Source: Cliona cf. orientalis (taxonomy: Eukaryota; Porifera; Demospongiae; Clionaida; Clionaidae). Taken from it: a DNA stretch of 64,000 nt. The stretch lies in the NCBI GenBank assembly GCA_963930775.1, contig OZ005694.1, positions 6,627,054 to 6,691,053 of the forward strand, read 5' to 3'. Position 1 is the stretch's first letter. Every line of letters starts with the position of its first letter. Positions 22,901 through 33,617 of this stretch are shown here, in pieces. A program made the translations under genes and the position numbers. The notes under the pieces were generated by a model that saw only the letters and a list, made by a program, of their open reading frames with translations, made no database searches and was not told where the DNA came from.

Positions 22901-24745
22901 CATATCCCCATATTGTACCGTAGATCGGGATATTTTCGCCAATAAAATATTTTGTTTGTAAATTTTTTGCGTAGTCTAAATTTCGTTGCCAGACTTTAGC
23001 AACCAGAAAGGTCAACATACATTACACAAAATATTTTGCGTGTTCAATTTTCGTTGGAAAAGGTCATTGATGAAAAATTTTTAACTGCGAAAATTTCGTG
23101 ATCTACGGTATTTGACTACTAAAGGGAACCAGTAGATAACACTGATGGTTTCTCTGAAAATCAGGTCTCAGAAGCAAACAGAAATGGCCTCCGAGATCGA
23201 AAAGTTAAAATTTTCCTGATGGAGCATACGCTGAGATCCCCTAGGGTAAACTAGTTAATGAGCACTACATTTAAAAAGAACAGTCCTCACCCCGTCTTTA
23301 ACTCACTAATTGTTGCATTTGCCCCCCCCCCCCCCCCGAAAAATTTAAATGAAACCCTGTCGATGATTGGTCATGCAAACTTAATGATACCTCCACTACA
23401 TGAAGCACCACTCGAAGAGGGTTGTGGTGGCATGAGTTGAAATAGGCACCATTTAGACGCGTAAAGGGCATTCCTTTAGCTGATGCAAGTTTCATGATCA
23501 TACGATCTACGAGATAGTTCTACTTGTAGTATGTTTGGTGACTGATAATCAGCAGTATACGCTACATAATCTATACAATGCAACCTTAACCCTCAGGTGC
23601 TTTGCGCCCTCGTGCTTCGGTGCAATAAATGCCATACATCCCTCGTGCCCATGATATAACTATTACGTACACATACAGTACATATACATGTATATAGTCT
23701 ATTCTCGTGCCCAGTCCCCCTTCATGCATGTGTAAGAAAGGGTTTGGTCAAAAGGGTCCCACTTCCTTGTCCTCGAGATACGTATAATATTATTACTACG
23801 CCCAATAATTTTGTAGATCCACGGTCATATGACATTAGTGGAATGTAAATACGCGCAGTTTGTACATACTATAAATCTGGAACTTTTTGTTGTAAAAATA
23901 TTTTCGTAGTCGGTGGCGGCTACGAAAATTAGTATGCACTATTAACGCTAATGTGGTAAGGAGTCGTTCCTACGAAAATATTTTTACACGAAAATTTATC
24001 ATACGAAAGTTTCTGTACACGAAAATTTCCAGATCTACGGTATATGTTATTGTACACACATGTGCTCGGCCTATGCACACGGCACAGAAGTAGCGGTTAA
24101 TGTGCACACCACACTTGTGAATTATTGCATTCCAGCCGGACACGTTAGTGCAACCCTTTTGATCATAACCTTTCTGGGTAGGAGGGGCTGGTGCACAAGA
24201 CAATGTTTAATATACAGTGAACATTGTCTAGTACATCCAAAATAGACTTAGGTGGCCTGCAGATCGTGGATATCAGTACCTGTAGAGACGGAGCCATTCT
24301 GAAAATGTTGAACTTGAAGTAGTTGATCGTTTCCAGAGGGCATTTCCAAACTGATCACGTTTCCAGACAGTGGTACAAGGGTCAAGGTGGGCTTGAGCTT
24401 TGTACACAGAAGATCCACGAGATCTCGACGCTTTCGTCGATGGAAGGCTCGAGCTAGCTTCAAGAAAGTGGCTCCTCGTCCTTCTTTTTTATGCCAGGCG
24501 TCCAGTAGGGACACTCTGCACATTTCCTGGCTGCTATTTTCTCGATTTATGTCCCGTAGCTCGTCTAAGGAAAACTCCAGATAACGACCAATCATCTCCC
24601 AGTCCGCGCCAAGTTCGACAGCGATATCATCTCTGATACTACGAGGGAATTCTCTGTCTAGGTCTTCTTCCTTGAAGCCGTGTCGCGACAAAATCTCTTC
24701 CAAAGTAGAACCTGTTTCGCTCGGAATTTGACCGCTTGTCGCCAT
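16788..24745 (-). CDS. Copy B of Death–helical module–NHR gene, SOCS box broken
   Basis: Exons: 24745–24280, 22516–21762, 20580–20452, 20387–20223, 19275–19101, 18144–17521, 16931–16788. Lengths 466, 755, 129, 165, 175, 624, 144; phases 1, 0, 0, 0, 1, 1 all fit. Death, helical and NHR exons are fully open. The last exon has a 4-nt insertion and an in-frame stop before the SOCS box, plus a further nonsense change inside it, so the predicted protein ends just after the NHR. It could be a pseudogene or a product that binds substrate without recruiting a ligase. Start codon is only 175 bp from the stop of copy C, as expected for a tandem duplicate. Confidence 0.75.
17521..18144 (-). CDS. Copy B exon 6: NHR domain
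   Basis: 624-nt exon, phase 1 both sides. NHR landmarks FGYHSAAGKHIRITN, GAQPLEGLAEFEVKMM, NWFNSLQFGLRKCKK, YGYVDLDDLREGDCVGLRL, LEFTVNGESQG, VYAVVDHYGHCVATVI. Shares the NWFNSLQFGLR patch with copy C and differs there from A and D. Open throughout. Confidence 0.88.
19101..19275 (-). CDS. Copy B exon 5
   Basis: 175 nt, IRASDIWRESEHEDLQHR then FDPPTIKFEGSTDDSMMDIH. Donor AAAG|GTGTGA, phase 1, same length as in A and C. Sequence just past this donor differs between copies by insertions, as expected for intron. Confidence 0.65.
20223..20580 (-). CDS. Copy B exons 3 and 4
   Basis: Exon 3 is 20580–20452 (VESPPQQADASVDALYSLV, DIHEVYIDAYF); exon 4 is 20387–20223 (ILKLRRKYG, SSGGSLRVIMPEKNPFI, EPGDGM). 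Phase 0 at all borders, no stops. Not recognised as a named domain. Confidence 0.66.
20935..21504. mobile_element. MITE with TACAGTCRAGCCTC ends (first copy)
   Basis: 570 bp with inverted ends TACAGTCAAGCCTC/GAGGCTCGACTGTA, containing CCTCCGAGAAGCGGAC-type subterminal repeats. A second copy lies in opposite orientation at 44882–45458. The TA edges fit a Tc1/mariner-type element. Located in intron 2 of copy B. Confidence 0.75.
21762..22516 (-). CDS. Copy B exon 2: helical module
   Basis: 755-nt exon, in phase with exons 1 and 3. The first about 75 residues (SMKIDTLEEQFDSLHKRL, EYQSRIQNMLPKLE) differ strongly from A and C; from LFTFIDYELLQHLVSKFG on, the three copies are near-identical. Open throughout. 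Function unknown; likely an all-helical protein–protein module between the Death and NHR domains. Confidence 0.8.
22800..23358. mobile_element. Fragment of CAGGGTTTCAT-family element with a nested TACCGTA MITE
   Basis: Ends AAATGAAACCCTG at 23358 and contains AAGCTTCGCGCTAC, both shared with the fuller element at 30192–30664. A smaller inverted-repeat element with ends TACCGTAGATC (22916–23110) sits inside it. The left end is not found. A C-run of 16 lies near the right end. Confidence 0.5.
23867..24042. mobile_element. Small diverged TACCGTA-type MITE
   Basis: 176-bp palindromic element: AAATCTGGAA at the left pairs with TTCCAGATCTACGGTA at the right, with inner CGAAAATATTTT repeats. In intron 1 of copy B. 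Non-coding. Confidence 0.55.
24280..24745 (-). CDS. Copy B exon 1: Death domain
   Basis: ATG at 24745–24743 (MATSGQIPSE), 155 residues, phase 1 donor at 24279. Death-domain landmarks LEEILSRHGFKEEDLDRE, ADWEMIGRYLEFSLDEL and LLDAWHKKEGRGATF at the same positions as in copy A. Nearly identical to copy A outside the first dozen residues, although downstream exon 2 of B is the outlier. That mosaic pattern suggests gene conversion. Confidence 0.87.
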
Positions 24746-24919
24746 GTTTTGGCCTCCACCCTTCAAAAACGCCCCAACATCTAGCCCCACCTCTCCCATG
24801 ACATTATGATTCTGCGCATGCGTAGTTAGCTCACTGACTCTCAATCAAGAGAAATTATTATATACACACAACATAATTATTATTATTAAGAAAAAATGAG
24901 ACTAGCTATAATAATATGA
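24746..24919. promoter_or_regulatory. 174-bp spacer between copies B and C with NRF1-like site
   Basis: This is all the DNA between the stop of copy C (24920) and the start of copy B (24745), so it must hold C's 3' end and B's promoter. It contains the palindromic TGCGCATGCGTA at 24813–24824, an NRF1-type core promoter element in animals. A-rich sequence with no AATAAA that I can see precedes C's stop region. The regulatory role is inference. Confidence 0.5.
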
Positions 24920-25059
24920 CTACTCATTAAAATACCCTTTCAACCTGTCTTTGAGTCTTGTAGGAAGTGGTAGTCTATCAACTTCATCACCACTCTTTAG
25001 CCAACTTGATAGTCTTTCCAGGCACAGCTCTTCAAGGTTGATAGCACCATACTCTGTAA
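24920..25059 (-). CDS. Copy C exon 7: SOCS box and stop
   Basis: Acceptor CATCCACAG, then 46 residues: INLEELCLERLSSWLKSGDE, VDRLPLPTRLKDRLKGYF, stop. This matches the SOCS box pattern (SLxxLCRxxI … LPLPxxLKxYL), with the LC dipeptide of the BC box and the LPLP of the Cul box visible. SOCS boxes recruit Elongin B/C and a Cullin to ubiquitinate what the partner domain binds; NHR–SOCS occurs in vertebrate NEURL2. Confidence 0.83.
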
Positions 25060-25390
25060 CTGTGGATGGGTGCATGGCAAGAAAATTAATAATTACTACT
25101 TAAAAATTATGACATTGAAATGTGGTCAGTATAATTATGAGTGTTAATAATAATAATGATACAATTGCACCCACTAGATTGAAATCCTGCACTGAATTTT
25201 CAATCAACGACTGCATGTACGGAACATGATCACAAGAAATTTAGGCATATCAAAGAAAGAGGCTCAACTTCCTCAAGAGTTAGCCTTCAGCCAGCGCTGA
25301 AGGTACAAGGTCTATCTGGCATGGGGACATGCTATATAGCATGCCAAGCATGCATGAACATCAAGCCATGTAGTAACAGAGTACTTGTAG

Positions 25391-25580
25391 TACCGTAAAT
25401 CGCGAATATTTCGATATTAAAATATTTTCGGACAGCATGGCTTGTGCGAAAATTAAACGTACAAAATACTTGCGTAATATTAACGACAATGCGGTACAGG
25501 GTCGTTTGTCCGAAAATTATTTAACGCGAAAAATTATCGCATGAAATATTTTAGCCACGAAATATTCACGATTTACGGTA
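25391..25580. mobile_element. TACCGTA MITE, 190 bp
   Basis: Perfectly placed inverted ends TACCGTAAATCGCGAATATT and its partner (one mismatch region), TA edges, in the NHR–SOCS intron of copy C. Absent from the same intron of copy B. Tc1/mariner-type by TA edges. Confidence 0.7.
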
Positions 25581-25893
25581 TGATGTGTCCAATAAATATC
25601 GCCGACGGCTTATTCTACCGTACGGCGGGTAATTTTCATGGGGTGCTAATTTTCGTTATTTTCGTGGTGACTTGGCAGTCACGAAAGTTTTCAACTCACG
25701 AAAATTAATCCCTAAGGTGATATGGTACTATGTGAGTCCATGATGATGGGCATGGCCACAAACATCGTGATAGCACGGACAACAGTGACACTTGCAAGCA
25801 ACAGTAGCCAGCCGATAACGTCTTCGACACTAATATTCTTCTATCATGCTATATCCAAGTCTCTGTGTTTACATACACTACTGTAATACTCAC

Positions 25894-26517
25894 CTGCTTT
25901 GGTGATAACTGTAGCAACACAGCGGCCACAATGGTCCACAACAGCATAGACATCAGTGTCTCTGGTGTAGATGTTCTTTGCTGCTATGCCTTGACTTTCA
26001 CCATTCACAGTGAACTCCAACACTCCATCTTGGGATAGACTTAATCCAACACAATCTCCCTCATGCAGATCACATAAATCAACATAGCCATAGTCGGACC
26101 TCTCTCCAGGAGTGACAAGGTTATTGGATAGTGTCTGGCCAGCCCACACACAATGGTATTCAGCATCATAGGAATCCTTAGGGATACCAGGACCAGATTT
26201 GATGGGCACATCTTTCTTGCACTTCCTCAGTCCAAATTGCAGTGAATTAAACCAATTTGCTCCATATGTCATCATTTTCACCTCAAACTCTGCCAGTCCT
26301 TTAAGAGGTTGTGCTCCATATGCTACACCATCTCTGAACTTACGTTCAGCATTCATTCTCTCAGCTCCTAGTCCATTATTGGTGATTCGAACGTTTCTTC
26401 CCGCTGCATTGTGGTAGCCAAACTGAATGTCTTTGTTTGGTGTTAAATCATCTGTATCTGACTCTGACAGAGGATCTTGTAGTCTTCTGATTTGGTTTTC
26501 CGTCACTAACATAATCC
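25894..26517 (-). CDS. Copy C exon 6: NHR domain
   Basis: 624-nt open exon, phase 1 in and out. FGYHNAAGRNVRITN, GAQPLKGLAEFEVKMM, NWFNSLQFGLRKCKKD, YGYVDLCDLHEGDCVGL, LEFTVNGESQG, VYAVVDHCGRCVATVI. Same fold landmarks as copies A, B and D. Spliced directly to the SOCS exon 835 bp away. Confidence 0.88.
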
Positions 26518-27572
26518 CTGATACTAAAAGAAAAGTGTGTACATGTACGTAACTTGATGTTTGTCCACCCACATGACTCTTATCTGCATGTGCATCTGTT
26601 AATTAATTTTGGGAGGCTCACTCATAATAAATATTATATTGTGCTCCCCACACAAGCCCCTCTCATTTTTGAATTGCATAATAATTATGTTCCTTCTCTA
26701 TTAGATAGCCAAGCAAAAGCAATACTGCTATTCATTGTAATTATGAATGGCTTCTCTCACTTGCTTGTGTGAATTGTATTCATATAGTGCATACATGAGT
26801 GTACATGTAGTTATGGTGGTATGTTTCATTCAGGTATGTGTGTTAGTGTGTGTGATGTTTGTGTTAGAGAGTGACTGATTACATTTGATTTGCTATGCTT
26901 GAACTTAGCCGTATTAAAGCAAAATCAGGTGAAATTTATATTAGAGTTAAGATGGATGACCCCTTATCAGGCATGATCCCCCACCCCCTCCATATTGGAA
27001 CATTCTTATGCAATTCATCAAAATGCTTTTGTATCTTCAATATAATATGATAAAAGAGTGTAGTGAAGTAATGCAACTACTGTTGTGTATATTCCTAGCA
27101 GAAACCCCCCGACCCTGTGTTTATTTGACAACTTCATCGATAGTAGAATAGACTGAAGCACTATGATCATACAAACCCTCATAGCTTACATTAGCTGCAC
27201 ATAGCCAGCCAAGCCAGCAACATAATTAGCAGTGATACAATAGAGTAAAAATAGGAATGTCATTATACATTGCAGCAGTGGCATCAGAATTCACTTTTCA
27301 ACAAGTACATCAAAATTAATGATTTCAATATACATTTGTATAAACCACATAGCACAGCAATAGACTTGACTGATGCCAAAAATTGTCTTTGATTTCTTGA
27401 TCAATTTATAGTTTACTGAGGTGAACACCCACTTTATATAGTATACGGAGGTGAGCGGGATCAAAATGAACGGTCATGGGTATCAGTACATCAGGTATAG
27501 TAGTGACCACCCATTGATTGTTAACCCTATGGCACATGAGGGTTAATAATGTTTTCCCCAGCATAAGATACA

Positions 27573-27783
27573 TACCGTATAGCGGGAAATTTTCGAGGGA
27601 GAAAACTTTCGCGGATCGGTAGGAAAGGAGCATTTCGCGGAGAAAACATTCGCGGAACATTAAATCTGGTCGCATAATAGGTGTGGCATGCCTAGAATTT
27701 CGTGGAGAAAACCTTCGCGGATGTCTGAAAAATCGTGAAATTCGTGAGAGTTTTCTCCCTCGAAAATTTCCCTCTATACGGTA
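27573..27783. mobile_element. TACCGTATAG MITE, 211 bp
   Basis: Inverted ends TACCGTATAGCGGGAAATTT / AAATTTCCCTCTATACGGTA with repeated GAGAAAACNTTCGCGGA inside. Related older copies occupy matching intron positions in all three genes (about 6484–6652, 19886–20053, 29293–29460), so that insertion predates the duplications, while this one is specific to copy C. Confidence 0.75.
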
Positions 27784-28070
27784 ATTATAATAATTTTGCC
27801 TTCATGATGTGGGAATGGGACAGGGCCAAAAGCTTACAGGCTCCAGCCCCATTTCCCAATATACGTCAGCCTTGGGGATTATAGGGAGGACACTGAGCAC
27901 ACATGTAAATTCCTTAATCATATCTCCAGCCAGGTTTAGCTATATGTAATAGTGGTGATTCAACGATGATCACCCTAACCAACAGATATGCATGTAAAGG
28001 TAGCTTAACACAACTTACATTGTACCTCCCACAACATCAAATTTAATTACAGCATCATGTCTTTTCATAC

Positions 28071-28245
28071 CGTAAGAATATATCCGTGGGTGTATATCCA
28101 TCATTAAATCATCTGTGCTTCCTTCAAACTTGATAGTGGGTGGATCAAACCTTCTTCCTCTCATTGCTACCTTAACATGATAGTCTAGCAGCCGATGTTG
28201 CAGGTCTTCATGCTCACTCTCCCTCCAAATGTCAGAAGCTCTAAT
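28071..28245 (-). CDS. Copy C exon 5
   Basis: 175 nt, IRASDIWRESEHEDLQHR, FDPPTIKFEGS, MMDIHPRIYSYG; donor ACG|GTATGA, phase 1. Conserved in length with A and B. Confidence 0.65.
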
Positions 28246-28344
28246 CTGTTGAAAAGGGTAATTAATGGCAAAGAAAATTATTTCATACAATATACATTTA
28301 TGAGGGAGGGAATAATGTTATAGTAGCTAGCCATCCACCTGTAC

Positions 28345-28737
28345 CAAGAGTAAATAATAAGGAGGGGAAGAGAGTGTCGAACGCGCTATATACCCCGTGT
28401 AATATATTTTCGGCAAGTAACGTGACTTTCAGCCGTGCGCACGTGACTAGCCCAAGGGGCTAAACACTTGATTTTTCTTAGAACTGAGAAGAATAGAGGC
28501 GTTTTTCATGAGTTTTATGCTATAAATGCTTGTTTTATATTGTGATCTGCTCGTGCTTTCGGTCGAAATCGCACTCGCGTTAGCTTGCACTCGAGGCCAC
28601 GCCCACAACATATCATTTGAATCGAGCGCTCTGATTGGTCAATTTTTGAATTCCTGGCACGTGACTTTCCGAAAACATCTTGTACGGAGTATATAGCGCA
28701 TTCGATACTCTCTTCCCCTCCTTATTATTTACTTTCG
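28345..28737. mobile_element. MITE, 393 bp, 7-bp target duplication
   Basis: Inverted ends containing AGTAAATAATAAGGAGGGGA, followed by pairing over about 50 bp, flanked by CCTGTAC at 28338–28344 and 28738–28744. Copies A and B have the empty site (CCACCTGCACTT). A 7–8-bp duplication fits a hAT-like element. Confidence 0.75.
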
Positions 28738-29665
28738 CCTGTACTTGATCCAATACTTTGATGTGTCATCGTGAGCAACCTCCCACTGGCCTCAAGGCTT
28801 TCCCCACAAATTCAGAGTATAGGGCGGTATTCTTGTTCATTTTGGCCAAAGATCAATTGAAGGTTTTTACATTCCGGACTACATTTCACAGACCACATCA
28901 AAGAGAAATGAACACACATAGAGTGGTGCAGAGCTGCAGTGCCTCTAGGGAATCCCTGAGCCATTGAAGGATCAGCCCCTTCTACTGATGCATTGGCTAC
29001 AGAGATATATACTGCTAGGACCTATTGCTAAATGACTGCAGCTGTTCTCTGTGCTAGTGTATTCATGTGAGCCAGCAGTTGTGTTTCTCTGTGCTCTGCC
29101 CCTTGCTCCCATCACCCATCATTGTTCTTTTGTCTGTTTTGTCTGTGCCAGCTCTGTTATTAGCTACTTCCCTACATAGAAACCTGTGTGCTCACTGTAT
29201 GCAAGAGCTAACTTTACCTGCTTGTTGTGTGGATTTAGCATCAACACTACAAATGGACTAGCCAACACCAATTAGATAGCACCTGTTTAATAAGAGGAAA
29301 ATATTCGAGGGAAAAGCTTTCGCAAATCTGTAGTAAGTGAGAATTTCACAGAGAAAACTTTCGTGGAATGTTAAATCAACTGTATAGGTGGGTGGGGCAG
29401 GCCTAAATTTGTGGAAAAAATTTGTGAAAGGTTTCTCCTGGCAAACGTTTTCTACTGTAGGATAAATACATACAACTTCTGGGATTGATTTGGGTGATCC
29501 TGATCATGAAAACACATTCACCCCAGTAAATATAATATATCAGTAAATAAATCCATCACCCCTCTTAGTTCCTCGACACATTGCCTTTGCACCCTAGCCT
29601 CTAAGATTTCTAAACACAAGTGGCACTTGATATTACTTTATTAGCTATCCATTGTGATATGTTAC

Positions 29666-30022
29666 CATTCCATCTTCAGGCTCCACTGCAGTGATGTGTG
29701 GGTTCTTCTCTGGCACAATGACTCTTAACGATTGATCTGAACTAGGCATCAAAGCAAATCGGAAATTTTTGATATAGAATTGCTCATCATAATAGCCATG
29801 GGCTTTGTGTTTGCGTCGCAATTTCAAAATCTATAAGTGAATAAACATCAATAAGTAAACAATTCAAGAGCCAACTGAGGAATGCTACTTTACCTTGAGA
29901 GCTGTGTAATGAAAATGAGCATCGATGTAGACTTCATGAATGTCACCGGATGATTTTACTGACACAACAAGAGAGTAGAGAGCATCAACACTGGCATCAG
30001 CTTGCTGTGGTGGACTCTCAAC
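29666..30022 (-). CDS. Copy C exons 3 and 4
   Basis: Exon 3 is 30022–29894 (VESPPQQADASVDALYSLV, DIHEVYIDAHFHYTALK); exon 4 is 29830–29666 (ILKLRRKHKAHGYYDEQF, LRVIVPEKNPHI, EPEDGM). Same sizes (129, 165 nt) and phases as in A and B. No stops. Confidence 0.65.
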
Positions 30023-30191
30023 CTGTATGAGAGAGGTTTCCATAAAATTGGATCTTCTAAAACAATTCGATTGTATGTCACACTTGGCAATTTGGCAAAT
30101 TCAGTATAGATCACCAAATTAAAAACCAGTCAATTTAATGCTTGAGTAGTATATTAAACGATTTTGAACATAATTCATGAAGAAAACATGG

Positions 30192-30664
30192 CAGGGTTTC
30201 ATTTAGGGGGGGGGCGGGAGGGGTCACTCGCCCCCCCTTGGAAGCAGGCTGCCCCCCCTTGAGAGTAGCCACCATCCATACATGCAATACATGCACAAAT
30301 AAAAGATTTAAACGGTGAAAGTGTCCAAAGCGGCAATTTTGCTCCATAAATTAGCTAAAGCTTCGCGCTACGCGCGGTAGGAAACACATACCACATCCTT
30401 ATAACATTTGACTTGAAATAGAGGGGAACCAGAGGATATTACTGACAGACTTTCCCCATCTGAGTGCTCAGAAGCCACCAGAAACAGTCTCAGAGGTTGA
30501 AACATTAAAAAATTTTCCTGGGGGAGCATGCCCCCAGACCCCCCTAATATAATGAAGTTAATGAGCACAACATCAGACAGAAAACGTACTATAGTCTTTG
30601 CCCCCCTTAACTCTGGAATTGTCGTATTTGCCCCCCCTTGACAAAAATCCTAAATGAAACCCTG
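30192..30664. mobile_element. CAGGGTTTCAT element, 473 bp, 5-bp target duplication
   Basis: Ends CAGGGTTTCATTTAGG and CCTAAATGAAACCCTG, flanked by CATGG on both sides (30187–30191, 30665–30669); copy A carries the empty site once (ACATGGGATATAGG near 7318). Internal runs of C and G. Family undetermined. Confidence 0.75.
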
Positions 30665-31092
30665 CATGGGATATAGGACGTTTCGGACTCGTGGTCCTTA
30701 TTCTTCATGTTCTAGAATCGCTCAATAAACTACTCCAAACATTAAGACAATATAGTTATGAGCCTATACTCGATTAGTCAATGCATACGCCATTCTAGAC
30801 GATATCAATGGCCAGATTTGATTACAAATCGATCAGATGCCTAGATCTCCAGATCTGACAATTTTCATGTATATACAGACAAAACCAAATTTATTCTTTG
30901 CTACGTACGCACGCACGCACGCACACACACCACAGGGTGGCAATGAAATCTTCAATATTGGTCTTGGCATAAAAGTAAGATAAAAAATTATGTGCATGTA
31001 TACGTAGGTAAGATATAGAATTTGAGAACATGAAATACTTCCATAAATTCCCGCTACCATGTATGTACACTAAAAGAAAATTTTGTACTTAC

Positions 31093-31838
31093 ACGAGTGA
31101 ATGCTGATAGAGGCTCCATAGCTGATGATGTCATATATTCAGCTGTGGTATTCCTCTGATACAGTGTCCTCGCACCCAGCGACAGCTCAAGAATTTGTTC
31201 AGTCTGAAAAAATGTCGTGTCAATCTGGCTGATTGCTTCTGTTAATTCCTGGACAGCCACAGTAGGGATAAACCACACAGCGATGAATGAGTTGGCAGAT
31301 TGCACCAACATAAGGATGGACACTGTAACAAATTCTGAACGTTGTAGCTCATTAAAGAACCGATTTCGAAAGGAATCCAGCTTTTCGACGGTGTACAATT
31401 TGGGATCACCTGCAAACTTTGCTCTTAACAAGTCGTGGTCAATCAGTGGTACTTTAAGGCCGGGCCAGCAGTTTATTAGCTCACCAATAGTTGTGTGTTT
31501 TTTGAACAACTGCACTTTTTCTGTGTATGATGTCATTTCTCGTTTTAACTCTTGGCTACCGAATTTTGAAATGAGATGCTGAAGCAGTTCATAATCAATG
31601 AACGTGAAGAGCGGATTGAGGCGATAGAACAGATTATCAATAACTCGTCTCTCTTCTAATTCGGGTAACATGCTCTGTATTTTACTTTCATACTCCGTCC
31701 TGAATGTGAGTGGCAACCTTGTCAATGCTCGCAATACCTTACCCACTGAAATACCTCCTTCAGTCACCAGGCGTTCATGAAGGCAGTCAAACTGCTCTAT
31801 CAATGTTTCAATCCACTGGGGCACATCCAGACGGGACA
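31093..31838 (-). CDS. Copy C exon 2: helical module
   Basis: 746-nt exon, 9 nt shorter than A and B (a three-residue deletion after HERLVTE). Its first 75 residues match copy A (WIETLIEQFDCLHERL, LEERRVIDNLFYRLNP) and not B. Open throughout, acceptor TGCAG and donor GTAAGT kept. Flanking intron from about 30650 to 31090 is also almost identical to copy A's 7320–7730. Confidence 0.8.
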
Positions 31839-32290
31839 CTGCATGGATAATGAGCTTATGTGATCAGATGGTGAGATTTTTGTACTTAACATTATTTTTA
31901 ACGGGAGGTACATGTAACTTTCACAAGCACTATTCCGGCCTCAAACTCTATATAGAGTTTAGTAGAGCACACACATGTATATGCCCCATGTGCATCCAAG
32001 CACTTGTTGACAACCTTTACCTACCTAGCACGCTAGATTGTACGCATGGGCAGAATGCACAAGGCATAGGCGGTGGAAGGAAGCTTTGACTGGGAGGGCA
32101 AACATTAACAATTGCGCACAAAGCTCACGAGAAAATTTTAGGGACACATCCCCTTTAATTGCAGTTCAAAGGTCATTTGTGTCAATTGGTGGTGCTGTTA
32201 CTGTCAGAAACAAAAAATGTGCACTGTGATTGATTCTTGAAGCTACATGTACATGTATTCTAGGCAGCTTTTGTAGGTATTTTGATATAA

Positions 32291-32692
32291 TACCATAGAA
32301 ACTGGTTGTTAAGCACTGCTCGCTATTAAGCGCATATTTTTTATTAAGCACATAGTTTTGTGCATGCTTTACCGCTCTTTGTTAGGCGCATACATGTATG
32401 TCCAGCAAGCCAGCTGAACGACAAGCGATCGGTTACATGAGCCCAGAAAGAAGGCTAGACGTAGGCTGGAGAAGAAAACGTCGAGAATTTAATACACTCT
32501 GTGGTGGCTTCTTCGCCACCGTTGTAGGCCTTTCTACCCTCGACACGTTCTTTATGTACGCCCCACCTACCGTGTTTTAGCACTTTTAATTAAGCATATG
32601 CTTCCTATTAAGCGCATACTTTTTATTAAGCGCATATTTTCTTGCTGCCGCGTGTTATAAGCACATGCGCTTAACAACCAGTTTCTACGGTA
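32291..32692. mobile_element. TACCATAGAAACTGG MITE, 402 bp
   Basis: Ends TACCATAGAAACTGGTTGTT / AACAACCAGTTTCTACGGTA, TA edges, and inner repeats of TTAAGCGCATA in both halves. Tc1/mariner-type. It lies in intron 1 of copy C. Confidence 0.75.
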
Positions 32693-32741
32693 TTATTTGT
32701 TATGAAAAGTAGCCACTTTATGATATCACTAGCTTGGATTT

Positions 32742-33015
32742 GGGGGGGGGGGGGGGGGGGGGGGCAAGTGCACCCCTGCACCCCTATTCTGTTGCCTATG
32801 CAAGGGGGTGCAGTTGATAGGCGTGGCCAATAAAAATGCAGTTTTACAATGTTCCCAAACGATTCAAGCCATAATAGAGCAAGTTTTTCGACGATTTCGT
32901 TGTGCTTACGAGTGCCTAGATCTCGACATGTGGCAATTTTCATGCTGATACAGATAAACAGGCAGACAGAACAAATTACTTTACCCTTTATTGCGTATGC
33001 ACGCATGAGGTAAAT
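32742..33015. repeat. Run of 23 G followed by dispersed repeat (second copy)
   Basis: G23 at 32742–32764, then from about 32805 the same family as 2275–2530 (AGGCGTGGC, CGACGATTTCGTTGTGCTTA, CTAGATCTCGACATGTGGCA). Confidence 0.5.
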
Positions 33016-33144
33016 AATTAAAAATAGTTTGTCAAGTCCTAAATTATACGCAGTGGCTATAGATCCAGCAGCCCGACAACCATTGCCAACACTATAGATC
33101 CGGCAGAAATACTAGAAAGTTTTCAGCTAGAAAAAATCTGAAAT

Positions 33145-33215
33145 AAAAAGGAGAAGCTGGATCCGAGCCCGTACCATTGATTACACACTGCCACTACACC
33201 ACAATGCTGCCGCTG
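33145..33215 (-). repeat. Possible tRNA-derived SINE head
   Basis: On the minus strand TGGTGTAGTGG fits the Pol III A box and GGCTCGGATCC resembles a B box about 32 nt later, followed by a TTTTT run. The arms do not fold into a convincing cloverleaf, so this is a tRNA-like relic at best. Confidence 0.3.
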
Positions 33216-33617
33216 CCGCCGCCAGTGCTGGAACCCATACACCAAACAACAATGATACTAATGTAATACATCACCCTGTAATACAGACCCTAGAACTAAC
33301 CCTGCTAACATGCGGTAGCCGAAACACCCTACCTACCTACCCTGCCGAACTACTAACTAACCCTGCTAACCATACCATAGCCAAAACCCAGCCCTACCTA
33401 CCATACAAACGTATAGTCACCTATAGCATTGGAAAAGGTCGTCCGGCTGTGCCGGACCAATAGCCACTACGTAAATTATACATGTTACCGTATGATGTAC
33501 CTGGAGAACTTGATCCACCTTGGTGCTGTTGAGCCTGATGCTGTTGGTCACTTCCAGAGGGTATTTCCAAGTTGGTGACACTTCCTGATAGTGGTACCAG
33601 GCTCAAAGTCGACTTAA

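Noticed and set aside
33145-33215. Functional tRNA gene
   Set aside because: A- and B-box-like motifs exist but acceptor and T stems do not pair; kept only as a possible SINE relic.
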